Of a DNA stretch of 64,000 bases, positions 26,748 through 34,577 are shown piece after piece. Origin of the DNA: Lignipirellula cremea (lineage in GTDB: Bacteria > Planctomycetota > Planctomycetia > Pirellulales > Pirellulaceae); the NCBI RefSeq assembly GCF_007751035.1, contig NZ_CP036433.1, positions 3,019,001 through 3,083,000 on the forward strand, in the 5' to 3' direction. Made by a program: the position numbers and the translations under genes. The notes beneath the pieces are model-generated. The model was not told the DNA's origin. It ran no database searches and saw only the letters and a list, made by a program, of their open reading frames with translations. How positions within the stretch are numbered: position 1 is the first letter of the stretch; each line of letters opens with the position of its first letter.

Positions 26748-27961
26748 GCCGACTTCGCCCGGACCTTGGAACTGCTGGCAAAACATAACGTGTCGCTGGT
26801 CTCTGTGACGCAGGCGTTCGATACCTCGACGGCGACTGGCAAGCTGATGATGCACGTTTTGATGTCTTTCGCCGAGTTCGAACGATCGCTGATTTCCGAA
26901 CGCACTCGGGACAAGATTGCATCAGCCCGACGCCGCGGCATGTACATCGGCGGGCGGGCGATTCTCGGCTACGACGTTGTCGACCGGAAGCTTGTCATCA
27001 ACGAACTCGAATCCGAACGCGTCCGCCGCATCTTCGCGATGTACGTTGAGCACCAATCGCTGATCGCCACCGCGAGGGAACTGAATAAGCTCGGCTGGGA
27101 GACAAAATCCTGGCGCACCAAAAAAGGCGAGTTCCATCCAAGCTTGCAATTTAACAAGACGAACTTGCACGCCCTTCTCAAAAACGTTCTTTATGCCGGC
27201 AAGGTGGGCTACAAGACCGAGGTACACGAAGGCGAGCACGACGCGATTGTCGACGCCGAGACCTTTGCCAAGGTGCAGCGGCTGCTGACCCGGAATTCCC
27301 ACGGAGGCGGACCGAGGAATAAATACGGGGCGATCCTGCGGGGACTGCTTCGGTGCGGTGCCTGCGGATGCGCGATGGGGCACACGTTCAGCTCCAAAGG
27401 CAAACGACGCTATAGATATTATGTTTGCCAGCACGCACAGAAGAACGGACGCGACGTTTGCCCGCATCCATCGCTCTCGGCCCCCGCCATCGAGAAGTTC
27501 GTCGTCGAGGAACTCCGCGCCTTCGGAACCGACCCCGCCGTTGTGGCCGCGACGTTGGCCCAGGTGCGGCGACTGGCCACGGAGGGGACCAAACGCCTGG
27601 CTCAAGAACAGACCGCGTTAAAACGGCAACTCCGCGCCGACGAACGGGAGTTGGGGCGGCTGGCCGTGGCTGATTTGAAGGAAGAGATTCGGGCGGGAAG
27701 GCTGGTCGACTTGCAGGGGCGGATCGATGCGGCCAAGACGAGGCTGGTGGCCATTGCGGAGGAGCTGGCGGAACTGAAATCCGAGGATTTGGACGAAACG
27801 GAAATCACCGCGAAGCTCGCCAGCTTCGACGAGCTGTGGGAAGCGCTGACGCCAAAGGAACGCGTGCGGGTCGTGTCGCTGTTGGTCGAGCGGGTGGTTT
27901 ACGACGCCGCAGACGAGAGCGTGGCGATTACGTTCCGCGAATTGAGCGCGGAGGTGACTGT

Positions 27962-28313
27962 ATGAGCACGACGATCAAGAGAACGTTTCGAACCGAGAAG
28001 CCGAAGAAGATAGAACCAGAGGTCGTCGGGCGGATCCCACGCGTCGCCAAGCTGATGGCGCTGGCGATTAGATTCGACGGGCTGATTCGGGATGGGGTCG
28101 TGGCGGACCAGGCGGAACTGGCGCGGCTGGGGAATGTGACGCGGGCGCGGGTGACCCAAATCATGAACCTGTTGAACCTAGCGCCGGAGATTCAGGAGGC
28201 AGTGCTGTTTCTGCCTCGCGTGAAGGGCGGGCGGGATCCGGTGGTGGAGAGGGAGTTGCGGGTGTTGGCGGCAGAGGTGGATTGGGGGCGGCAGCGGGAG
28301 CTAATGACCTTGT
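27962..28313 (+). CDS. Small HTH-containing protein coupled to the recombinase, 3' end replaced by IS sequence
   Basis: ATG 27962 overlaps the recombinase TGA (ATGA), so translation is coupled. The protein (MSTTIKRTFRTEKPKKIEPEVVGRIPRVAKLMALAIRF) contains a helix-turn-helix QAELARLGNVTRARVTQIMNLLNLAPEIQEAVLFLPRV. After residue 117 or so the frame runs into a relic of an ISAs1 end and stops only at 28420, inside a neighbouring element, so the natural C-terminal residues appear lost. Proteins like this commonly follow planctomycete recombinases and may regulate them. Confidence 0.6.
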
Positions 28314-28380
28314 GCCTGGCATCCCCAAACCGCCCTCCAACTGCTCGGCTATACGAGAAACTGACTTTGCAATCCTCCTG
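28314..28380 (+). pseudogene. Solo 3' end of an ISAs1-type element
   Basis: The sequence reads, in one frame, WHPQTALQLLGYTRN and a TGA, then ends in GACTTTGCAATCCTCCTG (28363-28380). This matches the transposase end (AWRPQTALHQLGFK) plus terminal repeat of the adjacent ISAs1 element, but in the opposite orientation. Only the last 20 or so codons of this relative remain, and the interrupted HTH gene joins it on the left. Confidence 0.75.
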
Positions 28381-28390
28381 CCATTCCCCT

Positions 28391-29669
28391 CAGGAGGATT
28401 GCAAAGTCGATCTTACTTGAATCCCAACTGGTGGAGGGCGGTTTGGGGGCGCCAGGCGAAGAGGTCGGCCTGGCGACGGAGGCCCCGATCGGCGGTTTGG
28501 GCCACGAGCTGCACAAATGCCAGCGCGCAAGAGGTCAGAGTCGCCATCCGCTCGGCCAAGCCGGGGCGGCGGAGATAGTGCCGGTCTTCATCCCACCAGC
28601 GGTCTTTCACAAAGTGAAGATTGTTCTCCACCGACCAGTGACCACGCACCCAGCCCAGCAGTTGCTGAGGCGTGACGGTTTCCGCATCAAGGCTACTGAC
28701 GAAGTATCTTACATCACGAAGAGTTTCCGTCCCCCGCTCAACGACCACACGCTCCACGCAGAGCAGGATGCTGCAGTCGGGGAACTGCAGTTGGTCTCGA
28801 CAGTAGTCGGCGTCCTCGGTATTGCACCAGATGCGACGGGTTTCAACGCGACCCCTTTTTTATCGAACTCCTTGGCGTCCGCTTCGCCTCGATCAGCAAA
28901 GCAGGTTTCCAGCGCGTCGAGCATGTCGCCTTGGTTTTTCTTGATCTGAAACAGATAATCGCAGGTGGTTCCCGAGAGAAGTTCGGCCAGCGGACGTTGG
29001 GCGAAAATCGCATCGCCGGTAAGCAGTTCGATCATCGGAAAATCTTCTAACAGCGACGACAGTCGCAGTTTCCTTTCGCCCGGTTCGTTCGTTTTGTCTC
29101 CCGTCACCGACCACTGGGCGAGCACCACCTTGGCGCGCTGCGCGAACACGTTCAGCATGTGCACCGGCGAGCCGTCTTCATAGCCTTGGCAGGCGGTCTT
29201 TCCATCGACGGCGACGACTTTCAAATCCTCTTCGTCCACCAACGAGAGCAGCCAGACGCCAAAGGCGGCTTGAAAATCGGCGAGCGAAAACTGAGCCAAC
29301 GCCCGGCTCATCGTCGTGGCGTGCGGAGGGTGCCGCCGATTGAAGCCCAGCGGCTCCTGCAGTAGTTCCCAGTGGACTGCCGCCCAAGACTGGAGCGTGG
29401 CGAACTCGCGAATGCGGCAGACCAGGCCGAGAAACGCCAGGCTTAAGATGGCGGGGAACGGATGCCTTCTCCCGCGTCGCCGACGTGGATCGGGGATGGC
29501 GGAAAAGACTTCGTGCAGCGCGCGCAGCGGGAAATTATCAGACATGGTCGACCCTCCGTGATAACGACGACCAACCCTAGCCGTGCAATCGCCAAATCCC
29601 TTACAAGTCCTACGAGGAGAAACCCAAACGGTTCGCCCCTCCGACCTCAAGGACTTTGCAATCCTCCTG
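28391..29669 (-). mobile_element. ISAs1-type insertion sequence, copy 3, with 10-bp target duplication
   Basis: CAGGAGGATTGCAAAGTC at 28391-28408 and GACTTTGCAATCCTCCTG at 29652-29669 are perfect 18-bp inverted repeats. CCATTCCCCT lies outside both ends (28381-28390 and 29670-29679), a 10-bp duplication. The element is 1279 bp and carries a two-frame transposase. It stands back to back with the relic end of a relative. Confidence 0.92.
28413..29545 (-). pseudogene. ISAs1 transposase, split into two frames at an A6G4 tract
   Basis: The first frame starts at ATG 29545 (GGAGGG upstream; MSDNFPLRALHEVFSAIPDPRRRRG) and carries VAVDGKTACQG and LTGDAIFAQRPLA. At the A6G4 run (T6 and C4 on the plus strand, 28852-28861) the frame that continues the family sequence is shifted by -1 and runs as VETRRIWCNTEDADYC, LQFPDCSILLCVERVV, ending LGWVRGHWSVENNLHFVKDRWWDEDRHY to 28413. 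The tract may support polymerase or ribosome slippage, or the shift may be a mutation. Most ISAs1 relatives use one frame. Confidence 0.75.
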
Positions 29670-29679
29670 CCATTCCCCT

Positions 29680-30018
29680 CGAGTTTGTTGCAGACCAACC
29701 TATTGGGTGATACGATTTCTTAAAAGGCGGGCTCCCTAGGCAAAGGTCGGGAGGGAAAATTTTCCTTCAATTGGATGCTTTTCTGACGTCGAAGGAAGAA
29801 GCCCTTTCAGTAATGCTCCAGAATGCGGATAGCTGGTTAAGAAAATCTCAATCTATTTCCCAAGTCGCTCTGCATTTCTTCGGCGTCGCCGTTGATGGAG
29901 ATGGCGGATCATCCGGTATCAGAGGCCGATCCGCCGGTCCAAGGGATCGACCTTTCCGAACCCGCCTACGTTGAGCTTTCCGAGTCGAATGAAGATGATG
30001 AGTACTGACAGGAACGCT
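29680..30018. other. Intergenic region upstream of the C39-parvulin-SecA operon
   Basis: This is the likely promoter region of the export operon. It holds a 12-bp palindrome, GGAAAATTTTCC, at 29754-29765 (extended to 18 bp with one mismatch), which could be an operator or AT-rich bend. A TAAAAGG stretch precedes it. A possible small frame lies at 29895-30008. I see no clear -35/-10 pair. Confidence 0.4.
29895..30008 (+). CDS. Possible 37-residue acidic peptide just before the C39 gene
   Basis: ATG 29895 reads MEMADHPVSEADPPVQGID and ends EDDEY, with strong acidic character. The stop TGA at 30006-30008 lies 10 bases before the preferred start of the C39 gene, so translation could be coupled. 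There is no convincing ribosome-binding site. It might be a short leader peptide or simply chance; acidic bias is shared with the small protein at 40051-40374. Confidence 0.3.
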   Translation: MEMADHPVSEADPPVQGIDLSEPAYVELSESNEDDEY

Positions 30019-31806
30019 ATGGGGCCGGCGCCGCCGTTGAATGAATTTGCTGAATCGTTGCGTCGCCATCATGCCCTGTCTCTGCTGCCGCTGGTCGAGT
30101 TGAGCGAGACTGTGCAGCAATCGACTCGCTGCACGCTGGCGATCGGCGACACGCTGTTCGCCGCTGGAGATCTGGATGACTCCGCCTATTTCCTGTTGCG
30201 AGGCCGGTTGCGGATCGTGCATCTTTGCGGTTCTCACCGCTCTAGTTTGGCGACCGTCCGGCCGGGAGCGTTGATGGGGGCTCACTCCGTGGCGGACCAC
30301 TGGCAGCGTAATGTTACTTGTTACGCTGCGGAAGAGAGCGAAGTCGCGATCTTTCCTCGAGCGACGCTTGAGGGGCTGTTTCGTCGGCGACCGGACTTAG
30401 CGCCGCACTTTGACAAGAGCCTAGAAGATCAACTCCTACTAGAGATACTGGGGCTGGACCAGTTGCTCAGCGGGGTTCCGGCGGAACAGATCTTCCCGGC
30501 AATTGATAGTTTTGGCGAAGCCAGTTTCGCGGCTGGAGAAACGGTCGTGCGCGAGGGCGACCGAGGCGACACGATGTACGTCGTCGTGAGCGGCCGGCTC
30601 GAAGTCCGCAAATGGCTCGCCGCTCGGCAGCAGCGTGTGGCCGAACTTTCCAAAGGGGATTATTTCGGCGAATGTTCGCTGGTCCTTGAGGCGCCCCGTT
30701 CCGCCACGGTCTCCGCCCTGGAGCCGACCGTCTGCTTCACACTCAAACATGAGGACCTGAAGCAGCTGCAGAACACGGCGCCGACCCTCGCTTGCCAACT
30801 GCGCGGGCGCTTTCACGCATACTCAATTAATTGGGCGGCCATTAACGATTCCCATCAAATTGTCTTGGCCCCCGTGCTCCGTGAACAGATCGTACACCGC
30901 GATGCGAGCGAGCTTCCTTCCGAGCTGCCGGCGATTGTGGAGCAGCCGATGCTGTGGAAGATGCTGCGGCTCAGCCGGCTAATGGATTTATTGCCGCCCA
31001 TGCTGGCCGCGCCCGTCTTCAACCGCTTGCAGGAAACGGTCGTTCAAGCGGGAGACAAGCTGGTCGAGCAGGGGCTAGTCATTGTTCGCACGGGAGAACT
31101 GACTGTCCGCTCACGTTTGTCGCAAGCAGATGCGGGAGAACTCTGCCGACTGGGACCGGGCGACCTCTGGGGCGCGGGAAGGCTGTTGGGGAAAGCTGAC
31201 GATTGCCGACTCACGGCCGTGCGGCGCAGCGAGTGCTTCACGCTGGAGCCGACTGCCTCGCAGCTGCTATCACAGCACCTGCCGCCCTGGCGATCCCTAC
31301 TGGAGAAGCTGGCGGCGGAAGAGTTCATCCGTCAACTGCCAGAGGAAAGCCTTCCTAACGAGTCGCCCGTGCGGGAGCTGGCGAGCTGTGCCGCGGTCCA
31401 TTCCTCGCGGGGCGGTCGCTTCCCCTGGATCGCCGCCCGGCGGGACAACGAGTGCGGCGTCGCCTCCTTGGCCATGCTGCTACAGTACCTTGGGCAAAAG
31501 GTTCCCTATGAGCAAGTTCGGGAAGCGGTCGATTTGCTGCCGCACGGCTGCTCTTTGTTCAGTCTTCAACGGGCGGCGGAAAGCTTTGGCCTGCAGACTC
31601 GGCCCGTCCGCTTCGCCCGACGCCGGATCCCGCCGGACGCCTTGCCGGCCATCATTCACTGGGATGATTCGCACTATCAGGTGCTGTATCAGGTGCAAGG
31701 CCGCAGGGCGATCTACGCCGATCCGGCCGTGGGACTAGTGCGCACTTCGCTGCTGTTCTTCAAACGTCGTTGGAATGGGCGACTACTCAAGATAAACCTC
31801 AACTAA
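30019..31806 (+). CDS. Cytosolic C39-type peptidase fused to cyclic-nucleotide-binding domains
   Basis: Start ATG 30019 has AGGAA five bases upstream; the frame is open to 29971. Residues about 40-120 and 300-400 are degenerate cyclic-nucleotide-binding folds; residues about 165-250 hold a full one with FGECSLVLEAPRSATV. The C-terminal 130 residues form a C39 peptidase: Cys479 (RDNECGVASLAMLLQYLG), His552 (SHYQVLYQ), Asp568 (YADPAVG). The oxyanion glutamine usual six residues before the cysteine is alanine. C39 domains normally lead an ABC transporter; here no membrane or ATPase part exists. It begins an operon with a parvulin and a SecA-like ATPase and probably cleaves a leader of the exported partner. 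Confidence 0.8.
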   Translation: MGPAPPLNEFAESLRRHHALSLLPLVELSETVQQSTRCTLAIGDTLFAAGDLDDSAYFLLRGRLRIVHLCGSHRSSLATVRPGALMGAHSVADHWQRNVTCYAAEESEVAIFPRATLEGLFRRRPDLAPHFDKSLEDQLLLEILGLDQLLSGVPAEQIFPAIDSFGEASFAAGETVVREGDRGDTMYVVVSGRLEVRKWLAARQQRVAELSKGDYFGECSLVLEAPRSATVSALEPTVCFTLKHEDLKQLQNTAPTLACQLRGRFHAYSINWAAINDSHQIVLAPVLREQIVHRDASELPSELPAIVEQPMLWKMLRLSRLMDLLPPMLAAPVFNRLQETVVQAGDKLVEQGLVIVRTGELTVRSRLSQADAGELCRLGPGDLWGAGRLLGKADDCRLTAVRRSECFTLEPTASQLLSQHLPPWRSLLEKLAAEEFIRQLPEESLPNESPVRELASCAAVHSSRGGRFPWIAARRDNECGVASLAMLLQYLGQKVPYEQVREAVDLLPHGCSLFSLQRAAESFGLQTRPVRFARRRIPPDALPAIIHWDDSHYQVLYQVQGRRAIYADPAVGLVRTSLLFFKRRWNGRLLKINLN

Positions 31807-31837
31807 AAGATTTACCTTAATTAAAGAGTCAATCACG

Positions 31838-32650
31838 ATGAAACAAATCCTAGACAGCCCGAGGTCAGCGGCGCCTGGAAGCTTCCCAGAAGACACATTG
31901 GCTCGGCATTCCGCGGGCAGAGTCACCGTGACAGATGTGCTAGCGCACCTGCGTGAGTCGGGCGAGCTGGGCGCCGTTGTCCGCTCCGTGCGGCAGCAAC
32001 AACTGGTTCGCCAATGGGCCGAGCAGCGTTCGCTGAGCGCTACGCTTGAAGAGATCCAGCGTGCTGCTGACTCCTTTCGGGCCTCCGCAGGATTGCAGGG
32101 CGCCGAGGAGACGCGTTACTGGCTTGAGCAGAACGGCATGACGCCCGACGACCTGGAGCGGCGTGCAGAACTGGCGGTGCTGCGGCGAAAGCTGATGGAG
32201 CAAATTCAGGATGTAGCGGTCGAGCAGGCGTACGCCGAATCGCGTGAGAATCTGAGCCAGGCGCGCATCTCGCATATTCTGGTCGACTCCGAGAACTTGG
32301 CCGGTGAATTGCTGTTGCGGCTTCGCGAAGAGGGCGCCAGCTTTGTTGAACTCGCTCGAGCCTACTCGAAAGATTCCGACAACGCCGATAACGGCGGATA
32401 CCTGGGGGTCATCCGCGGCGATCAGTTGGCGCCTCCGGTCTGCGAAGAGGTCTTCGCCGCCGAGCCTGGCGATTACTTGGGCCCTTACCCAGAAGGCCCT
32501 TTCTATCAACTACTGCAAGTCCGCGAACTGCTGCCGGCCCAACTTGACGAGACGACTGTCTGGCTGCTTCGTGAACGCCTGTTTGAGGAAATTCTGCAAG
32601 TGGCCGCCGGCTCGGTCGAGTTTACGCCTCTTGGGACGCCTGCTGAGTAA
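31838..32650 (+). CDS. Parvulin-type peptidyl-prolyl isomerase without signal peptide
   Basis: The 270-residue protein has an N-terminal helical SurA-like part and a PpiC/parvulin domain at about residues 145-235: ARISHILVDSENLAGELL, EEGASFVELARAYSKDSDNADNGGYLGVI, PVCEEVFAAEPGDYLGPYPEGPFYQLLQVRE. The N-terminus (MKQILDSPRSAAPGSFPEDTLARH) has no signal peptide or membrane anchor, unlike PrsA or SurA, so it is expected in the cytosol. It lies 31 bases after the C39 gene and 8 before the SecA-like gene. It may hold the export substrate in a translocation-ready form. Confidence 0.85.
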   Translation: MKQILDSPRSAAPGSFPEDTLARHSAGRVTVTDVLAHLRESGELGAVVRSVRQQQLVRQWAEQRSLSATLEEIQRAADSFRASAGLQGAEETRYWLEQNGMTPDDLERRAELAVLRRKLMEQIQDVAVEQAYAESRENLSQARISHILVDSENLAGELLLRLREEGASFVELARAYSKDSDNADNGGYLGVIRGDQLAPPVCEEVFAAEPGDYLGPYPEGPFYQLLQVRELLPAQLDETTVWLLRERLFEEILQVAAGSVEFTPLGTPAE

Positions 32651-32658
32651 AAAAGACG

Positions 32659-34548
32659 ATGCTGCGACTTCCCTTTGGCGTCGGCCGCTGGCTGTCTCTG
32701 GCCGATCAAGCGATCCGACTGTCGGACTCCTGGCGGAACAAGAGCGACGACGAGTTGTTCCAAACGGCCCGCCGCCTGCGCTGGCAAGTGCGCGGCGGAA
32801 TGCCGATGAAACGCTGCCGGATGGAGATCGCCGCGCTGGTGCGCGAGACGACGCGTCGCCGACTGGGAATGGCTCACTATCCCGTCCAGCTGGCGGGCGG
32901 CTTCGCCATGTTAGCCGGGCGAATCGCCGAAATGCAAACCGGCGAGGGAAAGACGATCACCGCGTTGACGCCGGTAATTGCCAGGGCATTCGCCGGCAAG
33001 GGCTGCCATGTTTTCTCCTCGAACGACTACCTCGCCTCGCGCGATGCAGCAGAGCTGGAGCCGGTGTACATGGCGCTGGGACTTACCGTCGGCTGCGTAG
33101 TCAATGGCATGCAACCGGCCGAACGACGGGTCGCCTACGGCAAAGACATTACCTACGGCACGGCGTCCGAGATGGGCTTTGACTTCCTGCGGGATCGCCT
33201 GGAGGCGGGCGCCCAAGGGGTCGGCTGGGAAGGTCAAGATCGGTTCGCTGTCGGCGGAGGCGCGCGGCCGCTGCATCGCGGACACTATTTCGCCCTGGTT
33301 GATGAAGCCGATGCGGTACTAATCGACGAAGCCTCGACTCCGCTGATAATCTCCATGCCGGAGCCGGTCGACTATCCAACGGTGGCCCTGCATCGCTGGT
33401 CGCATCGGGTCGCCCGCCGGTTAACCGAGGAAAGAGACTTCGAGTTTGAAAGTCGGGACAAGGCGGTCCGCCTGAGCGAGGACGGCTGCCGACGCGTGCT
33501 GCTCAGTTCTCGCCCCGGCATCATCGCTGGCGTGGAGGTCGAACGGCTCTACGCCCACGTCGAAAGCGCCTTGGTTGCTCGCTTGGGCTATCACCTTAAT
33601 CGGCACTACATTGTCCGCGATGGCGAGATCGTCATCGTCGACGAAGGCACCGGGCGGACCTCCGAAGGCCGCAAGTGGCAGGATGGTCTGCATCAGGCGA
33701 TCGAGGCCAAAGAACGGCTGCAGCTTTCCGGCGGCAGCGGTACAGCCGCCCAAATCACCACCCAGGGCTTCTTTCGTTTGTATAAGCATTTGGCCGGGAT
33801 GACGGGCACCACCGACAACGCCGTCCGCGAACTGAAAAAGACGTATCACGTCGGCGTGGCCGTGATACCAACCCACGCTCGGAAGCAGCGCCGCCGGCTG
33901 CCGCCGCGAGTATTCGCTCAGTTGGAAGATAAACGAGCCGCGATTGTAGAAGAAGTGAAGCGCCTGCTGGCCCAGGATCGCGCCATCCTGGTCGGCGCCC
34001 CGAGTGTGAAAGCGTCCGAAGCGCTCTCACAGTGCCTGACCGCCGCCGCCGTGCCGCACAACGTCTTGAACGCCAAGCATCATCAAGAAGAGGCTGAGAT
34101 CGTCGCTCGGGCCGGCCAGCTCGGTCAGGTGACCATCGCCACGAACATGGCCGGTCGAGGCACCGATATCAAGCTTGCGGACGAGGTCCGAAAAGCCGGG
34201 GGACTTCACGTCATTGCCGGAGAAATGCACAGCTCCCCACGCACCGACCGCCAGTTGATCGGCCGCTGCGCACGCCAGGCGGACCCCGGCTCCTATCAGT
34301 TCTTCGTTTCGCTAGAGGACGAGCTCTTTCACGCCGCCCCGGAATCCACGCACAAGGTGCTGAAGGCTTGCGCCAAAGTCTTCGGTCAACGCTTACCACG
34401 CTGGTGGATCGGCTACTACTTGCAGGTGCGGCGGGGGATCGAGCGGCAACTGAGGAAGCAGCGGAAGATGATGTTGCGGCAGGAACGCGATCGGAAAAAA
34501 CGGTTTCAAGTACTGGCCCTGGATCCCTATTTGGAATTCATTGAGTAG
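32659..34548 (+). CDS. Short SecA-like translocase ATPase
   Basis: The 629-residue protein has SecA motor motifs: AEMQTGEGKTITA (Walker A, residues about 90-100), VDEADAVLIDEASTPLIIS (Walker B, Asp215-Glu216), EGTGRTSEGRKWQDGLHQAIEAKE, GMTGTTDNA, and the second domain VTIATNMAGRGTDIKL and RQLIGRCARQADPGSYQFF. It is about 200-270 residues shorter than housekeeping SecA, with little of the helical wing and no zinc-binding tail, so it is a specialised copy. It follows the parvulin by 8 bases. In this cluster, it is the only evident motor, so it is the best candidate to energise export. Confidence 0.88.
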   Translation: MLRLPFGVGRWLSLADQAIRLSDSWRNKSDDELFQTARRLRWQVRGGMPMKRCRMEIAALVRETTRRRLGMAHYPVQLAGGFAMLAGRIAEMQTGEGKTITALTPVIARAFAGKGCHVFSSNDYLASRDAAELEPVYMALGLTVGCVVNGMQPAERRVAYGKDITYGTASEMGFDFLRDRLEAGAQGVGWEGQDRFAVGGGARPLHRGHYFALVDEADAVLIDEASTPLIISMPEPVDYPTVALHRWSHRVARRLTEERDFEFESRDKAVRLSEDGCRRVLLSSRPGIIAGVEVERLYAHVESALVARLGYHLNRHYIVRDGEIVIVDEGTGRTSEGRKWQDGLHQAIEAKERLQLSGGSGTAAQITTQGFFRLYKHLAGMTGTTDNAVRELKKTYHVGVAVIPTHARKQRRRLPPRVFAQLEDKRAAIVEEVKRLLAQDRAILVGAPSVKASEALSQCLTAAAVPHNVLNAKHHQEEAEIVARAGQLGQVTIATNMAGRGTDIKLADEVRKAGGLHVIAGEMHSSPRTDRQLIGRCARQADPGSYQFFVSLEDELFHAAPESTHKVLKACAKVFGQRLPRWWIGYYLQVRRGIERQLRKQRKMMLRQERDRKKRFQVLALDPYLEFIE

Positions 34549-34577
34549 CGGCGTCTTCTCGCGTCCGCCGGCTTCGT

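Larger units (their letters stand above)
25151..27965 (+). pseudogene. Large serine recombinase split by an ISAs1 element
   Basis: The N-terminal part (25151-25459) reads RCAVYTRVSTNEQ, with catalytic Ser20, through YKLDRLTRSLADF. The frame resumes after the insertion at 26757 as ARTLELLAKHNVSLVSVTQAFDTSTATGKL and continues through the recombinase domain, a zinc ribbon (LLRCGACGCAMGH, then CQHAQ and CPHP) and a coiled coil. Taking out the element and one of the 9-bp duplications restores one frame of 505 residues. As it stands the gene is inactive unless the element excises precisely. A second start ATG at 25148 is equally possible. Confidence 0.9.
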
